From NCBI GenBank assembly GCA_031423955.1, contig JANPGJ010000144.1, positions 1-19,506 on the forward strand: a stretch of DNA of 19,506 bases. The letters run 5' to 3'. Position numbers and translations under genes: made by a program. The notes under the pieces are model-generated. The model had not been told where the DNA came from. It saw nothing but the letters and a program-made list of their open reading frames with translations, and searched no databases. Origin of the DNA: JAEUOS01 sp031423955 (GTDB lineage Bacteria > Pseudomonadota > Gammaproteobacteria > Burkholderiales > JAEUOS01). Below, one piece after another: positions 1-13,100 of this stretch; within the stretch, counting starts at the first letter, position 1, and every line of letters starts with the position of its first letter.

Positions 1-1180
1 AGCACGTTCAAGGCCACCGACCCGTCGACTGCCAGGTCGACGCTGGCCGTCAGGTCGCCCAGGCTGGTCGCGTTCAGTGCGGCCTGCGCCGCATTGATGT
101 TGAGGCCGGTGCTGCTGAAGGTCTTCCAGTTCAGCTTGGTCACCGGGGTCACGCCATCGCCATGCGCGGCCTTGTTGAGAACCGCATCGACACCAAATGC
201 GTGGAACACCAGGATGTCGTCAAGGCCCACCAGGTCACCGGCGAAGTCGTCCAGCGCCACCCCAAGATAGGTACGGTCGTCGGTCTTGGCGACCGCATCG
301 GCGCCACGATCCTTGATGCTCACCATGCCAAGGCTGGTCACCGTCGCACCGAAGCCCAGGGTGCCGTTGCCAACCGCCGAGGTGCTCCAGTCGCCGGCCA
401 CGCTCGGTGCCGCCAGCGTGCCGCCCGTGCCCACGAATACCCCGACGTTGGTGAGCGTCAGGGTCATGGCGTCGGCGTCCTGGCCCACGCCGCTTGGCAG
501 GTCCGCGCTCCTCACTTGCCCGAGGCCGATTTGGAACCCACCCTTGGCGACCAACACGCCGTTCAGTACGTTGAGCGCTACCCCGCCCTTGACCGCCAGG
601 TCCACGCCGGCTGTAAGGGCGCCCAAGCTGGTCGCGCCCAGCGCGGCCTTCTCGGCTCCCAGATCCATGCCAGTCGTAGCGAGCGTGCTCCAGTTCAATT
701 TGGCCACTGGCGTCGCCACCGCACTGCCTTGCGCAGACTTGTTCAACAGCGCGTCGACGCCATATGCATGGAACACCAACAGGTCGTCAAGTCCGACCAG
801 ATCACCGGCGAAGTCGTCGAGCGCCACGCCCAGGAAGGTACGATCATCGAGCGCCGACGCCGCGATGGCGCCGCGGTCCTTGAGGCTGACCACGGTCAGC
901 TTGCCGACTGTCGCGCCGAACCCAAGGCTGCCGTTGATCACAGTCCCGGCACTGCTGTTGGCGGACAGGCTGCCGCCGGTACCGACGAACACGCCGGCGT
1001 TGTTGAGGGTGACCGACACCGCGCTCGCATTGGTGAAACTGACACCATTGCTTGGCGAGGTCGTGCTGACCGTGCCCAGTTGCAGTTCGAATCCGCCGCG
1101 GGCCACGAGTACGCCGGAGAACGCATTCAGCGCCAGGGTGCCGCTCGCGCGCGTGACATCAGAAGCGTTGGCGAAATCCA
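1..1180 (-). repeat. C-terminal repeats, type II (567 bp period), continuing off the edge
   Basis: One full copy and most of a second, 189 codons apart. The GCGAAGTCGTC marker on the plus strand occurs at 808 and at 241, exactly 567 bp. Each reads ALN … GVLVAKGGFQIGLG, then GVFVGTGG, GTLGFGATV, SIKDRGA, DDRTYLGVALDDFAGDLVGLDD, VFHAFGVDAVLNK. The window ends at …GSVALNVL, where a third copy should begin, so the array probably continues. Confidence 0.9.
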
Positions 1181-4100
1181 TCGCGACCGGGGCTGCGCCC
1201 GGCCCGGTGGAAACCAGCACACCGGTCAGGGCCCGGCCGGAACGATTGACTTCAACAGTCAGATTACTTGCGTACAGGCTTAACTGATCGATGCCCAGCA
1301 AGCTGGCCGAGGCGATCGATCCCTTGATCGCATATTTGGCCGGCGCCTGGGTGGCGAGACTTTGGTCGGTGGTCGCAAAGGCGATAAGGCCGAGGCTGCC
1401 GCCGGAAAGCTTGAGCCCGATACCGCCGCTGGCGCCGGACAAGGCACCGAGGGGAATATTCTTTACGGTGGCACCGAAACGGATTTCCGTTTCGACACGA
1501 TCGTCGATGCCGTCGGGGCCGGCAACGCCACCGGGGCCGATGAGGTCGATTCCGCTCAGGACATCGGTCTTCTCGATGCTGACGGTCGCCTCCAGATCAA
1601 GTACATCCTGCAACTGCAGTGTTACCGCGCCGCTGGCCCGCGTGATATCGGCCGTGCCGGCGAAACTCATGTCGACCTGCGGCGCGCCCGGCGGCCCGGT
1701 CGACACCACCACGCCACTCAGGGTCTTGCCGGTGCGATTGATCTCCACGGCCATGTCGGTGGAGGTCAGGGTCAGGCCGTCCACGCCTACCAGTTCGGCG
1801 ACGCTCAAGCTCCCCTTGACCGCGAACTTGGCGCGCGCCTGCACCGCAAGCGCCTGATTCGATGTGTTGAACAGCACCAGCCCGAGACGACCGTCGGCAA
1901 GGCGCAAGCCCACTTCGTCGAGGGTGTCACGCCCTTTGCCGACAAACGCCTTCTCGACGGTGGCGCCGAAGCGGATCTCGGTGGCGATCAGGTCGTCGAT
2001 GCCGTCCGGGCCCGCTGCATTGTTCGCGCCGATCAGGTCCTGCCCGCTAAGGACGTCGGTCTTTTCGACGCTGATACTGGCCTTGAGGTAAATGAAATCC
2101 AGCACTTGCAGGGTCATCGCGCCGTTGACGCGGATGATATTGGCGCCGTCGCTGAACTGCATGTCGATACTGGTGCCGTCGCCCCTGGCCACCATGACGC
2201 CGGCCAGATCCGACCCCGAGCGGTTGATTTCGACCGCCAGGTTGTTCGCGCTCAGGGTAATGTCAGCGACACCCACCAATTGCGCCGCCCCGAGGAAGCC
2301 CTTGACCGCGAACTTTGACGGGTCCTGCACGGTCTTGGACTGGTCGACACGGCTCTTGACGACCACACCAATCGATCCATCAGTGAACTTGAGGCCGGTT
2401 TCATTGACCGTGCCATGCCCGGCGCCAATGAATACCTCGGTCAGATGCACGCCGATATGCAATTCAGTGTCGATCACATCCTTGGTGCCATCGGCACCAG
2501 CCGTCGCGTTGGCGCCGAACACATCGGTGGTGCCGGGGGTGTCGAACCTTTCCACCACGATCGACCCGCTTGCCACGACAAAGCCTTCGATGTCCAGCGC
2601 AAGGTTGCGGCCTTCGATGCGCGCGTAATTCTCCTGGCCGGCGCCGAAGCTGACCAGCACATCGGCACCGCCGGTGACGATGCTTTCACTGATCTGCCGC
2701 CCGGTGGTGTTGACCCGAATGGCGACATCGCCTTGGATGGTGAGACCGTCGACACCGACCAGTTCGACCGTGCCGGACGCGGTCAGCGCGTAGCTCCAGG
2801 TCATCGGGTCGGCCGTAGTGGCGCCGAACGCGCCGTACAGGATGAAGCCGAGATCCTCGCCGGCGACATGCATGCCGACCTGCTGCGGGGTGCCGGGATT
2901 CGACCCGACGAACACGTCGATGGCCGAAGCGGCGATGCGAATTTCCGGATTAGTCGGCCGGATTTCAACCAGGGTACCGAACGGCGTGCCGGTCAGATCG
3001 CTGATGGTGATGCGATTGTCCTGCGGGGTCGGATCCTTGAGCAACAGGTTGGCGCCGGCCTTCACCCGCGCCGCACCATTGTTGATCGACGCGGTAAGGA
3101 AATCGAAATCGAGGTCGAGATCAATATCCCGGGCGCCCATGATCACGGCGGCGCTGAGGTTGTCGAGCTCGATGAAGGCGGCGTTGCCCAGCGATCCGGT
3201 GGTCAGCAATTCGCTCAAGTCAAGTCCGAACATCAGGCTCAAATCAAGCTCGGCGCCGACCTCGACGGTGGCCGAAGCGGTGGCGTTCACCCCGAGGTCG
3301 GTCAGGGCGCTGCCAAGCGCGAGGTTGGCGGTGAACTGCGGACGCAGCGCGAAATCGACGTGAATGCGCAATTGCGGATCACCGTTGTCGATCACCAGTT
3401 CCATGCGCAAGGCGCCGCCGCCCATCTTGGCGTTGATGTCGCTGACGATCGCATCGAGCAAGCCACTCATGGTCGGGCCAGCCGTATCGACACTTGCGAA
3501 ATAAGTCGCCACCGCATCGTGCAGCTTGAGAACATCGCCGATCTTGTAGGGCGCGCCGGTGAAGATCTGGTTCACGCTCAGGTCGATCGCGGGCAGTTTC
3601 GTATCAAGTGCGGAGACATCGCGCAACTGGTCACCGAGGTGATCGACCTGGGTCAGGAAATCCAGGAACAACTGCTGGAAGTCGAGATTGAGGAATTTCG
3701 CCAGCAACTCGCCCGAGGCACTGCCTGGCTTCGCGGCTACCACGACGCCAAACGGATTGGCGATATCCGCCCAGGTGAAAATCAGCCCGGCATCGACCAG
3801 GGTGAAAGGTGCCGATCCGCCGGGAAGCAGCGCCGCCACCGAGAAGTTCCCCGAGAACTTCAGGTCGTCGGCCGCCGGATTGCCCTCAAGGTCGACCGTG
3901 AAGAAGTCGAGCGCAGAAAATGCCGACAACTCATACGGACGAATCAGGCCATCCAGCTCCCCGGTGATCGGGTCGCGCCCCGGTTCCTTCAAGTCAATGG
4001 CGACGCGCACGCCCGGATCAAGTTCGACCGCGCCGCCGGTGAGGCTGACCTGGATGAAGCCGATGCGCCCGATGGCCTCGATCTGGCCGAAGATCTGAAT

Positions 4101-7100
4101 GTTGTCAATCACCAGTTCCGGACCGGTCACCGCGTTGGCATCGAGGTAAAAGCCGTTGTCGTCCACCCCGATCACGGTATGCAGCAGCACGTCCACCGAG
4201 AACGTAGCCGAGCCGTTCAAGCGCAATTTGCCGCCGAAGGCGTCGACGTCCAGGGTGGTGTCGCCGCCAAACGTGCGCGCAACCGTGACGTCAAAGCGGG
4301 CGAAGCCGTTGGCGTCCACCGTCAGAATCACATTGCCCGGGGTGAAATCGAGGCCATCGAGCAGGTTGCGCAGTTCGGCGAAGTCATGTGCCGCGGACTG
4401 CAGTTGCGAAATCAGCAAGCCGCCGGGGCCGCCCTGAAGCAGGCGGCCAAAGATCGACTCGCTGTCGCCCAGGGTCTGGGTGCTGGCTTCCGGCACGCCG
4501 CGCAGTTCAACCGGGCCCAAGGTAGCGCTTGGCAATTCGATCGGCGCATCCGACTGACTCACCGTGGTGATGATCTTTCCCAGGCCATTGCCGACCAGCG
4601 GCACCTGTTTGCTCGCAACCGCCTGCGACAGCGTCCGATCGAAGGCCAGGGTCTGCAGGCCGGTCTGGAATTTCGCGAGATTGTTGTTCGATACGGACTT
4701 GAAGACCTTCTGCACATTGACGAAGGCCAGCGCCATCGGCTTGGTCAGGACCAGATTGACCGTGCCGGCACCGGCCACGATTTCAGCGTCACGCGTCGCG
4801 GCTGCATCAAGCCCCAGCACCACCAGGCGATTCTTGTTGCCGGTACCGCCATCGAAGGAAACGCCGGCGGCCACGCGGATGCGGCCGTCGAACTCAACCG
4901 TGTCGTTGCCGGCGAGGCCCTTGATCACGATGCGGTCAATGGTCGCGGCCTGATAGACGGCGACCACCAGGCCGTCGATGACCACACCGATCAGGCTCGG
5001 ATTGTTGGCATCCTGCGCCACGGTGATCAGGTTGTCACTGCCGTCGCCATTGATGGTCAGCACCGATTCGGCGGTCAGGAAAGTGGCTGCATCGTCGATC
5101 TTGAAGGCGCCGCGCCCGCGCTCGCCGACCACCAGCACATCGCCGAACTCCTTGCCGGATGCTTTGATGTCAGGGGCGTACGAAATGGCGGTCACCGGCG
5201 CGTTGGGCAGGTTCGATCCGAATTCGCGGAAGACCGTGCGCACCGGCGCAGCAGTCAAATTCTTGGTCTCGTTGGCGACCACACCGGAGCCGTCGTTGGC
5301 GATTCCGGAATCAAACGCCGTCAGCCCTGCAGTGAAAACCTTCAGGTGCACGGGCGACCGGTTGAGCGCCTTGATGATGTCGGCTGCCGTGCTGGTCGCA
5401 TTGATCTCGAACACCAGTTCTCGTGCGCCGTTGACGGCAAAGGCGCGCAGACGCTCGGCACCTTTGGCCACCCCGTTGGTGACGATGAACTGAACCTTGT
5501 CGCCGGCGACCGGTGCGCCGTGCGTCGTGAAGATCAGGTCATTGTTCGCACCCGCCAGTGCCACATCGGCGGACCCAAGCGCTGTGCGCCGATAATCGCT
5601 GTCGGAATCCGCAGGACTCCCCAGCGGGTTCAAGCTGCGGAAGACACCGTCCAGGGTGCCGACCAAAAGCACGTCGGTCTGGGTCTTGCCGACCCTGACG
5701 CCGACGGTCTTGCCAGCCAGGACATTGAGGCTTTCGAGCAAGGTGGCGTCGTTGATGGCACCACCGACGACGCCACCGGTGATCGAGCTTCCATTCGCGG
5801 CTGTCACGGCCTGGTCGGCCAGCAATTTCAGATCACGCGCCGCCAGTGAGCCATTGATCGAGACCACGCGCGCCAGTGCGCTCGCGCCAACGCCGGTAAG
5901 CTTGATCGCACCGCCGACCACACTCACGGTCACCCGGGCAGGTTGGCCGACGCCGGTCTTGGACGCTGTCTCGATCGCGTCCTTGAGCTGCAAATAGGTG
6001 GTGGCGGCTGCCAGGTTTACCGTGAAGCTGCTGCCGTCGCGCAGGTCGATCCTGACATCGCCGACATTGGCATCAGCCTTGCCACCGGTCTCGCCCGCCA
6101 CCTTGACCAGGGCCAGCGCATCCAGGCCATTGGCCGGCAGGGACGCGTTGCCGGTTGCCGCCGGCGTAATGTCGGCCCAGGTCACGCCGCCGTCGACGGT
6201 GGCGTACAGGTGCGTATCATCAACCGCGTAGGCAACCCGCCAGTTGGTGGGATCCATCACGATGGCGGTTATTTTCTTGGCCCCTGGCGGTTGCGTGGTG
6301 GCAGCGGCGAACGCATCGCCGGGGGCGCGCTTCCAGATTTCGCCACCATAGGCCGCGTAGGCAACATCCCTCACCGCGGTGCCATCACTCCCCCAGCCAC
6401 CATAAGCCAACGCACTGGGCACCGCCGTCACGGCACCCGGCTTGACGTTGGTCGCCGTGACTCCGCGATCGAGGCTCTCGTAGAGGCGCTTATTGCCGCC
6501 GATCAGGATCTGATTCGCATCAACCGCATTGACGGCCAGCGGCAACTCATTGAAGCCTTCCTGCTCGTCAGCCAGCAGCGCCGAGTAATCCGCCTGATTG
6601 ACGCCAGGCGCCTTGAACCTTTGGGACGTGGATGCGACCAACTGGTTGTTCAGATCATATACGTCAAGCTGCAGGTATTTCAGATTATTGCCAAGCCGGT
6701 AACGAAGCACGAAAACCGGTTCTCCGGCGGCATTTTTGAGAATCCCGACTCCCAGCGCATTGCCGTCACCGCGACTCAGGGTGTTCCAGGTTCCGGAGTC
6801 GCTTGCCACCTGTATCTGATTGCCGACGTCTTGTGATCCGGCCAACACGAGGTCGCTGAACGGGTCGTAGGCCAGGCTGCTGATCTCGCTAAGTGACAAA
6901 TTGCCGTTGAGCGACACCCATTCACGATCGGCCGCGACCATGCGATCGCGCAACTGGAAGATGCCGCCGTCATCGGCTTCGTAAAAAACGCTGCCGTTGC
7001 TGCTCAGCAGCTGCGTGCGCGAATCGCCATGCGGCGCGGTGCCATTGGCGCCACTTCCTACCACCTGTATCTGCTGTTCCGCCAACTGGCCGGGGGCGGT

Positions 7101-10100
7101 ATTGATGTAGAAGATTCGCGCCACATAATCGTTGCTGCCAACCGCAGTTTGCTCAAGCGGCGCAGGTTGAATCGTGCCGCCGACGTAGATATAGCCCGGG
7201 TTCACGGGGTCGGCGACCAGTGAGAACGTTTTCCCGTTCGAAGCCGTAGGCAGGTTGTTGAGCGTTTTCAGTTGCAGCGCCGAGCCTTGCAGCAAGCCGC
7301 TGGCAGCCTTGAACAGGGATTGGCCGGAAGCGGGATGGCCAATCGAGTTGATCTCGCGATCGCCATTGATCACCTGAATGCCGAACTGCAAGCGGATTGG
7401 GTCGAAGCTCACTCTGACGACGTCCAGCGCCACCGCCAGCCTGATTTTCCATACATCGTTGATCGCCTTGGCGATGGCGGCAGCGACGCCATCCATACTG
7501 GTCACCAGACTGAAATCGGGCCTGACATCGGCGGCGGCCTGGCCGCCCAGCGCTATCGAAAAATTCGCGGTCTGCGCGAGCGACTTCCAGCTTGCAACCG
7601 TGGCGGACTCAATGTTCAACACCGCGAACTGGTTCGCCTTGTTGGCGCTGTCCCGGCCGATGGTCACGCCGGCGGCGCCAAAGCCCACCTGGGCAATTGC
7701 GGCGAATCCGCTGCCGGCGTTCGCGACGGCAACACCGGCAACGCCCCAGCTGACCGAAAGCGTGGCGCCGGTTCCGGTGCCATTGGTGGCGCCCTGTGCG
7801 ACCGGGCCTGCCGGCAGCGCTGTGTAAGTACCGGCCGAGTTGACAGTTACGGTGTCCACACCCCATGCCAACGTGAACTGGGCACCGGTTCCGGTACCCC
7901 CTGTGACCCCTACGGTCCCCACCGGCGTTACCGTATAGGAGCCCGCAGCCTCGATGGCATAGGTCTGGATCACGCCGCCGGCGACAGTAAGAACCTTGAT
8001 CTTCGCCGCACTGCCCGGCGCCGACGTGCCGCCGGCGAGGGTGAGGATCTCGCCGGCGATATACCCGGTGCCGCCGCTGACCTTGCTTGCAACAGCGGCC
8101 AGCCTGACGGTCGCCACCGTGAACACCGCCGCCGCGGTGGATGAGCCGCCGCCAAGGGTGATGGTATTGCCTGGCGCGTAGCCGGTGCCGGGCGAAGCAA
8201 CCGCCGCCGCGATCGCCTTCAGAGTGACATTCGCCACCACACCGGTTCCGCCGCCGCCCAGAATCCTGAACGTGGGAGCGGTGGTATAGCCGCGACCGGC
8301 CGCCGAGACCGCGATGGACTCCACGCCCCAGTTGATTCCGAACGTAGCTCCGGTACCCGGGCCGGCCGCCAACGCGCGCGTGGTCGATTGCTGAACTGTC
8401 GCCATGGGGGGAAGAACCGTGTAGGCCCCCGCCGCGGCCACGGTCACCTGGTCCACGCCCCAGACCAGGGTGAAGGTGGCACCACCCGCTTCAGCAACGG
8501 CAACATTGCCTGCGGGAATGACCTGGTATGAGCCTGCGCTTTCAAGGGCAAGGCTTTGAACTGCGCCGGTGCCCGACACAGTCAGCACCCTGATCTTGGC
8601 CGCGCTGCCGCCCGGCGCAAGTGTGCCGCCGACCACCGTCAGTATCTGACCCGGGGCGTAACCCGCGCCCGCCGCCGCGATGCCCGGCGTGCCGACCACC
8701 CTGACCGCGCTGACTGTCAGACCACCGGCGGTTGTGGATGTGCCGCCCCCCAGGGTGATGACGTCACCGGGCAGATATGCCGTCCCTGGGGTCGCCACAC
8801 CGGCGCTGATGACCTTCATCGAAGCGACGGCGGAGGCCCAGCTCACATCGGGCAATCCAATCGCCACCGTCGGCCCGGAGGTGTAACCGACACCCGGTTG
8901 CCGCACCACAACGGAGTTGATGCCCCAATCCAGCAACAATTGCGCACCGGTCCCTGTGCCTGAACTTGCCCGCTGCTGCACCAGATCGGCCGGTATCGCG
9001 CTGTAGGACCCGGCGCTGGTCAGCGACACGCTGTTCAATCCCCAGTTCAGCGTGAACTGGGCGCCGGTTCCGGCGCCGCCGGTGACCGCTATATTGCCGG
9101 CGGCCAGCGCCGCGACGTATGAACCGGCAGTTTCGACGGCATAGGTGGCGATCAGGCCGCGCTGGGTCACGGTGCCCGGCGGGTTCTCGACGTTTCTCAC
9201 GGAAAGTACCCTGATCGTCGCCGCAGCACCGCCGGGCGCCAGGGTGCCGCCGGTGACGGTGAGGATATCGCCAACGGCATAATTCGCACCTGCAGTGACC
9301 AATGTGGCCACGCTAGTCAGCTTGACCGTGCCAATGCTGTTGACGCCCCAGTTCAGCGTGAAGCGGGCATTGATTCCGGTGCCGCCAGTGACCGCGACAT
9401 TCGGATCGCCCGGCAACACTGCATAGGAACCGGCTGCTTCGACGGCATAAGTCTGGATCACGCCGCCCGCCACGCTCAGGACCTTGATCTTCGCTGCGCC
9501 CGCCGGTCCCGTGGCCCCCCCAGCTATGGTCAGGATGTCGCCAGCGGTGTAACCAGTGCCCGCATTGACCAGCGCGCTCACGCCAACCAGTTTGACCGTG
9601 CCCACGAAGAGCTCGGCAGCCGTGGTCGCGGTTCCGCCAGCGATCGTGATGGTGTCACCGGGCCGGTAGCCGCTTCCGGCAACAAGAACTGCGGTGGAGA
9701 CTACTTTCAGGGTCGCCTCACCGCTTACGCCGGCACCGCCGCCGCCGGTGACCGTGATCGCCGGCGGCGCCACGTAACCCGACCCGGCGACAGTCACTTC
9801 GATTGCCTTGACACCCCATGTCAGGTTAAAGGTGGCCATCTGCCCGGCCGGCGGTGGCGTCGCGTCGGCTACCGGACCAGCCGGTGTCGCCGAGTAGGTG
9901 CCTTCGGTCGCGATCTGGACCGACTTCACGCCCCAGACGACGGTGAATTGGGCGCCGCTACCAGATCTGGTCACGGCCTTGGTCAGCGGATTGGCCCCTC
10001 TGGATTCGACAGTGGCGTCAAAATTGGCGGCCACGGGCAGTGCACTATAGGCGCCGGATTCCACCACGCTGATTCGCTTGATCGAACCGGTCAACAAGCC

Positions 10101-13100
10101 GTTGATCTCCTCAACGCGAATCCTTACTTGCGGCGAGAATGTGCCACCGGTCAAGAGCAACACGTCATCGGTGGAATACCCGCTGCCGGCATTGGCGATC
10201 AGCACGTCGACCGCCTTGACCTCTTGAACGCGAAGCACCGTTGCCTCGGTTTTTGTCCCGCCTGCCAGCGTGATCAGGGCGCCAGGCGCATAGCCGCGCC
10301 CCGCCACCGCGGTGGTCGCCGTCAACGCCTTGAGGGTCGCGGTCGCGGCGGCGCTCACGCCCGATCCACCGCTGCCGCCATCAAAACCTGCCGCCCCTGC
10401 CTCGATCAGCGAGACCAGGCCGGCGCCCTTGGGCGCGCCGATGTCCTGCACGCCAGTGGTCCGGTTGGCGTGATTGATCAAGAGACGCCGTGTGTCTTCA
10501 TTCCAGACCACCGTGGTCGCGCCTGCGCCAAACCCTTTCGCGTTGTCGTTGAGCGCCGCCTGAATCGCGCTGGCGACATCCGCCATCGAAGTGACCGCGG
10601 AGAAATCCGGGGTGATGTCCTTGCTCTGGAAATCCATCGTGACCGAGAAGCTGCGGGTGGCGGCAAATCGGCGCCACACTTCGGGATCGGTCGAACCCGG
10701 CACGATCGTCAGATCGGCGATGTTGCCCGACGCCAATTCAATCGGGCTGGCGATTGCCGGGGCTGCGGCAACACCGAATTTGACAGAGGTCTTGTTGAAG
10801 TGCGCGCCAGGCGTGCCCTGGTTGGCGAACAGTGAAACGGACGTCGCGGGAAATTGATCGCGCAAGCCGATACCCGCGCCAATGTTGCTGAAGACCCGGA
10901 ATTCGCCGTCGGGCTGCGCCCCATTTTGCACCCAGGTCACGGTCACCGCGTTCAGGCCGAATCCGGCCTGCGGATCGTTGATGGCCGCTGCAATCCTCTT
11001 GGCCACGTCACCCATACTGCCCACGCCAGTGAAATCCGGCCGGATGAATTTGCTTGCGTAGCCCGTTACATCGAACGTGAATGCGGTCGTTGTCCCGAGA
11101 GCCGACCAAGCGCTTGGCAAAGCGCTGTCGGCCTTGACCGTCAACAATGTCGCGCGGTTGATCTCGACCGAGGCCGGGCTGTCCATCACGAAGCGCACCG
11201 TATCGCCGGGTTGATCGATCCGGTAAATGCCGTCGAGTTTCTCGCCGATCACGGTGGCGACGTAGATGATCGGCGTATTAGTGCTCTCGCCCTGCACTGC
11301 CAGCGAAATCCGGCCGGCCTTGCGCAAGCGCTCAAGGAACCCGGCGTCGGCGGCGCCGACCAGTTGCCAGTTTGCCCCGTTATCGACGCTCTTGAAGATG
11401 CCACCGGTACTGGTACGCAGGAGCGACGTGGCCGCACCAGCGGCTGGATCTTCGAGTTTTTCGACGGTCCGTCCCGTACCGTTGTTGCTGTAAATAACCA
11501 GGTGCGGGGCACTGTAAAACACCCCCATGCCCGCCACCATCGCGTCCACCGCCGTCTGGATCACCGCCGCCACATCGGCCATGGTGGCGCCAGCGACCGG
11601 GATGTTGCCGAACTGCGGATTGATCGCATAGACGACACCACCAATGGTGATGTTCATCGACTTGCCATTTCCAAGCGCCCGCCAGAGCGAGGCATCATCG
11701 GTACTCGGGATCACCGCCACGTATTTTTGGGTATCGCTGAACTGACCGGTTTGAACATTCGCCGGCGGCAAATATGGCGAACCGTCCCCAAGCACAGACG
11801 CGTAGAAAGTCTTTGAACCGGTAGCGGCATTCGACACCGCGATCAAATCGGTGACCGAGCCGAACGGCAATCCGCTACCGACCTTGCCGGAGATCCGCTC
11901 CCAGGTGGCGCCGCCGTCCTTGCTCAAAAGCAGGCCGCCCTGGCTGCCATTCTGCAAGGTCCCGGCAAGGACCAGGTTCAAGGGATTGCCGGTGGCGGGA
12001 GCAAAGTTGTGGGTAAGGATCTTCCGGATGTTGAGATCCTTGAACTCGGTCTCGCCAATCAGGGAAAAGCTTGCGCCGCCATCGACCGTCTTGAGGATCC
12101 CGAGCGCCCTGCCGGCCGACCCGGAACTGCTGAATTTTCCGGTGCCGGCATACAGGATGTCGGAGTTTTCCGGATCAAATGCCAGTGAACTGGTGGCGAG
12201 CGAACTGAACTGGTCGGTCAAGGGCTGCCAGATCGGGAACGGCACGCTGATTTCACGCGCCGCGCCGAGTTGCGCGTCGCCGACCCGGTCGGTGAAGGAC
12301 TGGCCGGCATCGTTGTTGCGGATCTCGCCCACCAGCTTGAACGAGCTGCCGCCGGCCTCGGTGCGGTAGATCAGGCGCTTGACCGTGCCGGTGGCGCCCA
12401 CCGGCAAGTTGCTCAGGGTGATGAAATGCTGGTCCGAAGCCAACACGATGCCGACCTTGGGAAACGCCGCGGAAGCGTTGGTCTGCAGCCCGTTGGCGTC
12501 CTCCATCACGATCTTGTACTGGTAGCCCAATACGCCATTGAATCCGACCGCCGGCAGTGCCCTGTAGCCGCCGCCCGGATTGACGATCGTTACCTTGTCC
12601 ACCGCCCAGGTTTTGACATCGAAGGTCGCGCCCAACCCTGCACCACTGGACGAAGCCTGTGCAGCCGGGTCAACCGGCAACGCTGAATATGAGCCGGCAG
12701 TGCTGACCGTTACCGCATCCACGCCCCATGCCAGGGTGAAGGTGGCGCCGCCGGCTTCTTCCACTGCGACCGACCCGGCAGGAACCGCATCGTAAGAACC
12801 GCCGCTGACAAGCGCAACGGCCTGGATCACGCCGCCGCTGACGGTGAGCACCTTGATTTTTGCTTTGGTTCCGGCCGCGGCCAACGTGCCACCGCTGATG
12901 GTGAGTATCTGGTTTTGCGCGTAACCGGTGCCACCGCCCGCGATGCCTGGCGTGCCCACCACCTTGACCGAACCCACTGTGACAACCGCCGCCTGGGTGG
13001 ATGTTCCGCCGGCCAGCGCAATCGTGTCGCCCGGCGCATAGCCAGACCCGGGGGCGACTGCTTCGGCCGTGAGGGCCTTCATCACCGCCAGCGCCGTGGC

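Noticed and set aside
162..1283. 373-codon plus-strand frame, and an overlapping one at 286-1287
   Set aside because: Both lie opposite the highly repetitive C-terminal repeats, and the apparent internal repetition in their translations mirrors the sense repeats.
2415..5849. 1,144-codon open frame on the plus strand
   Set aside because: It is codon-aligned antisense to the giant minus-strand gene. Its translation is rich in His, Arg, Asp, Gln and Gly with no recognisable domain, while the minus frame shows clear propeller, RTX-like and repeat motifs.
7272..8144. Plus-strand frame with Gly/Arg/His-rich translation
   Set aside because: Antisense shadow of the last superunit of repeat block 2 and of the fourth DUF3383-like module.
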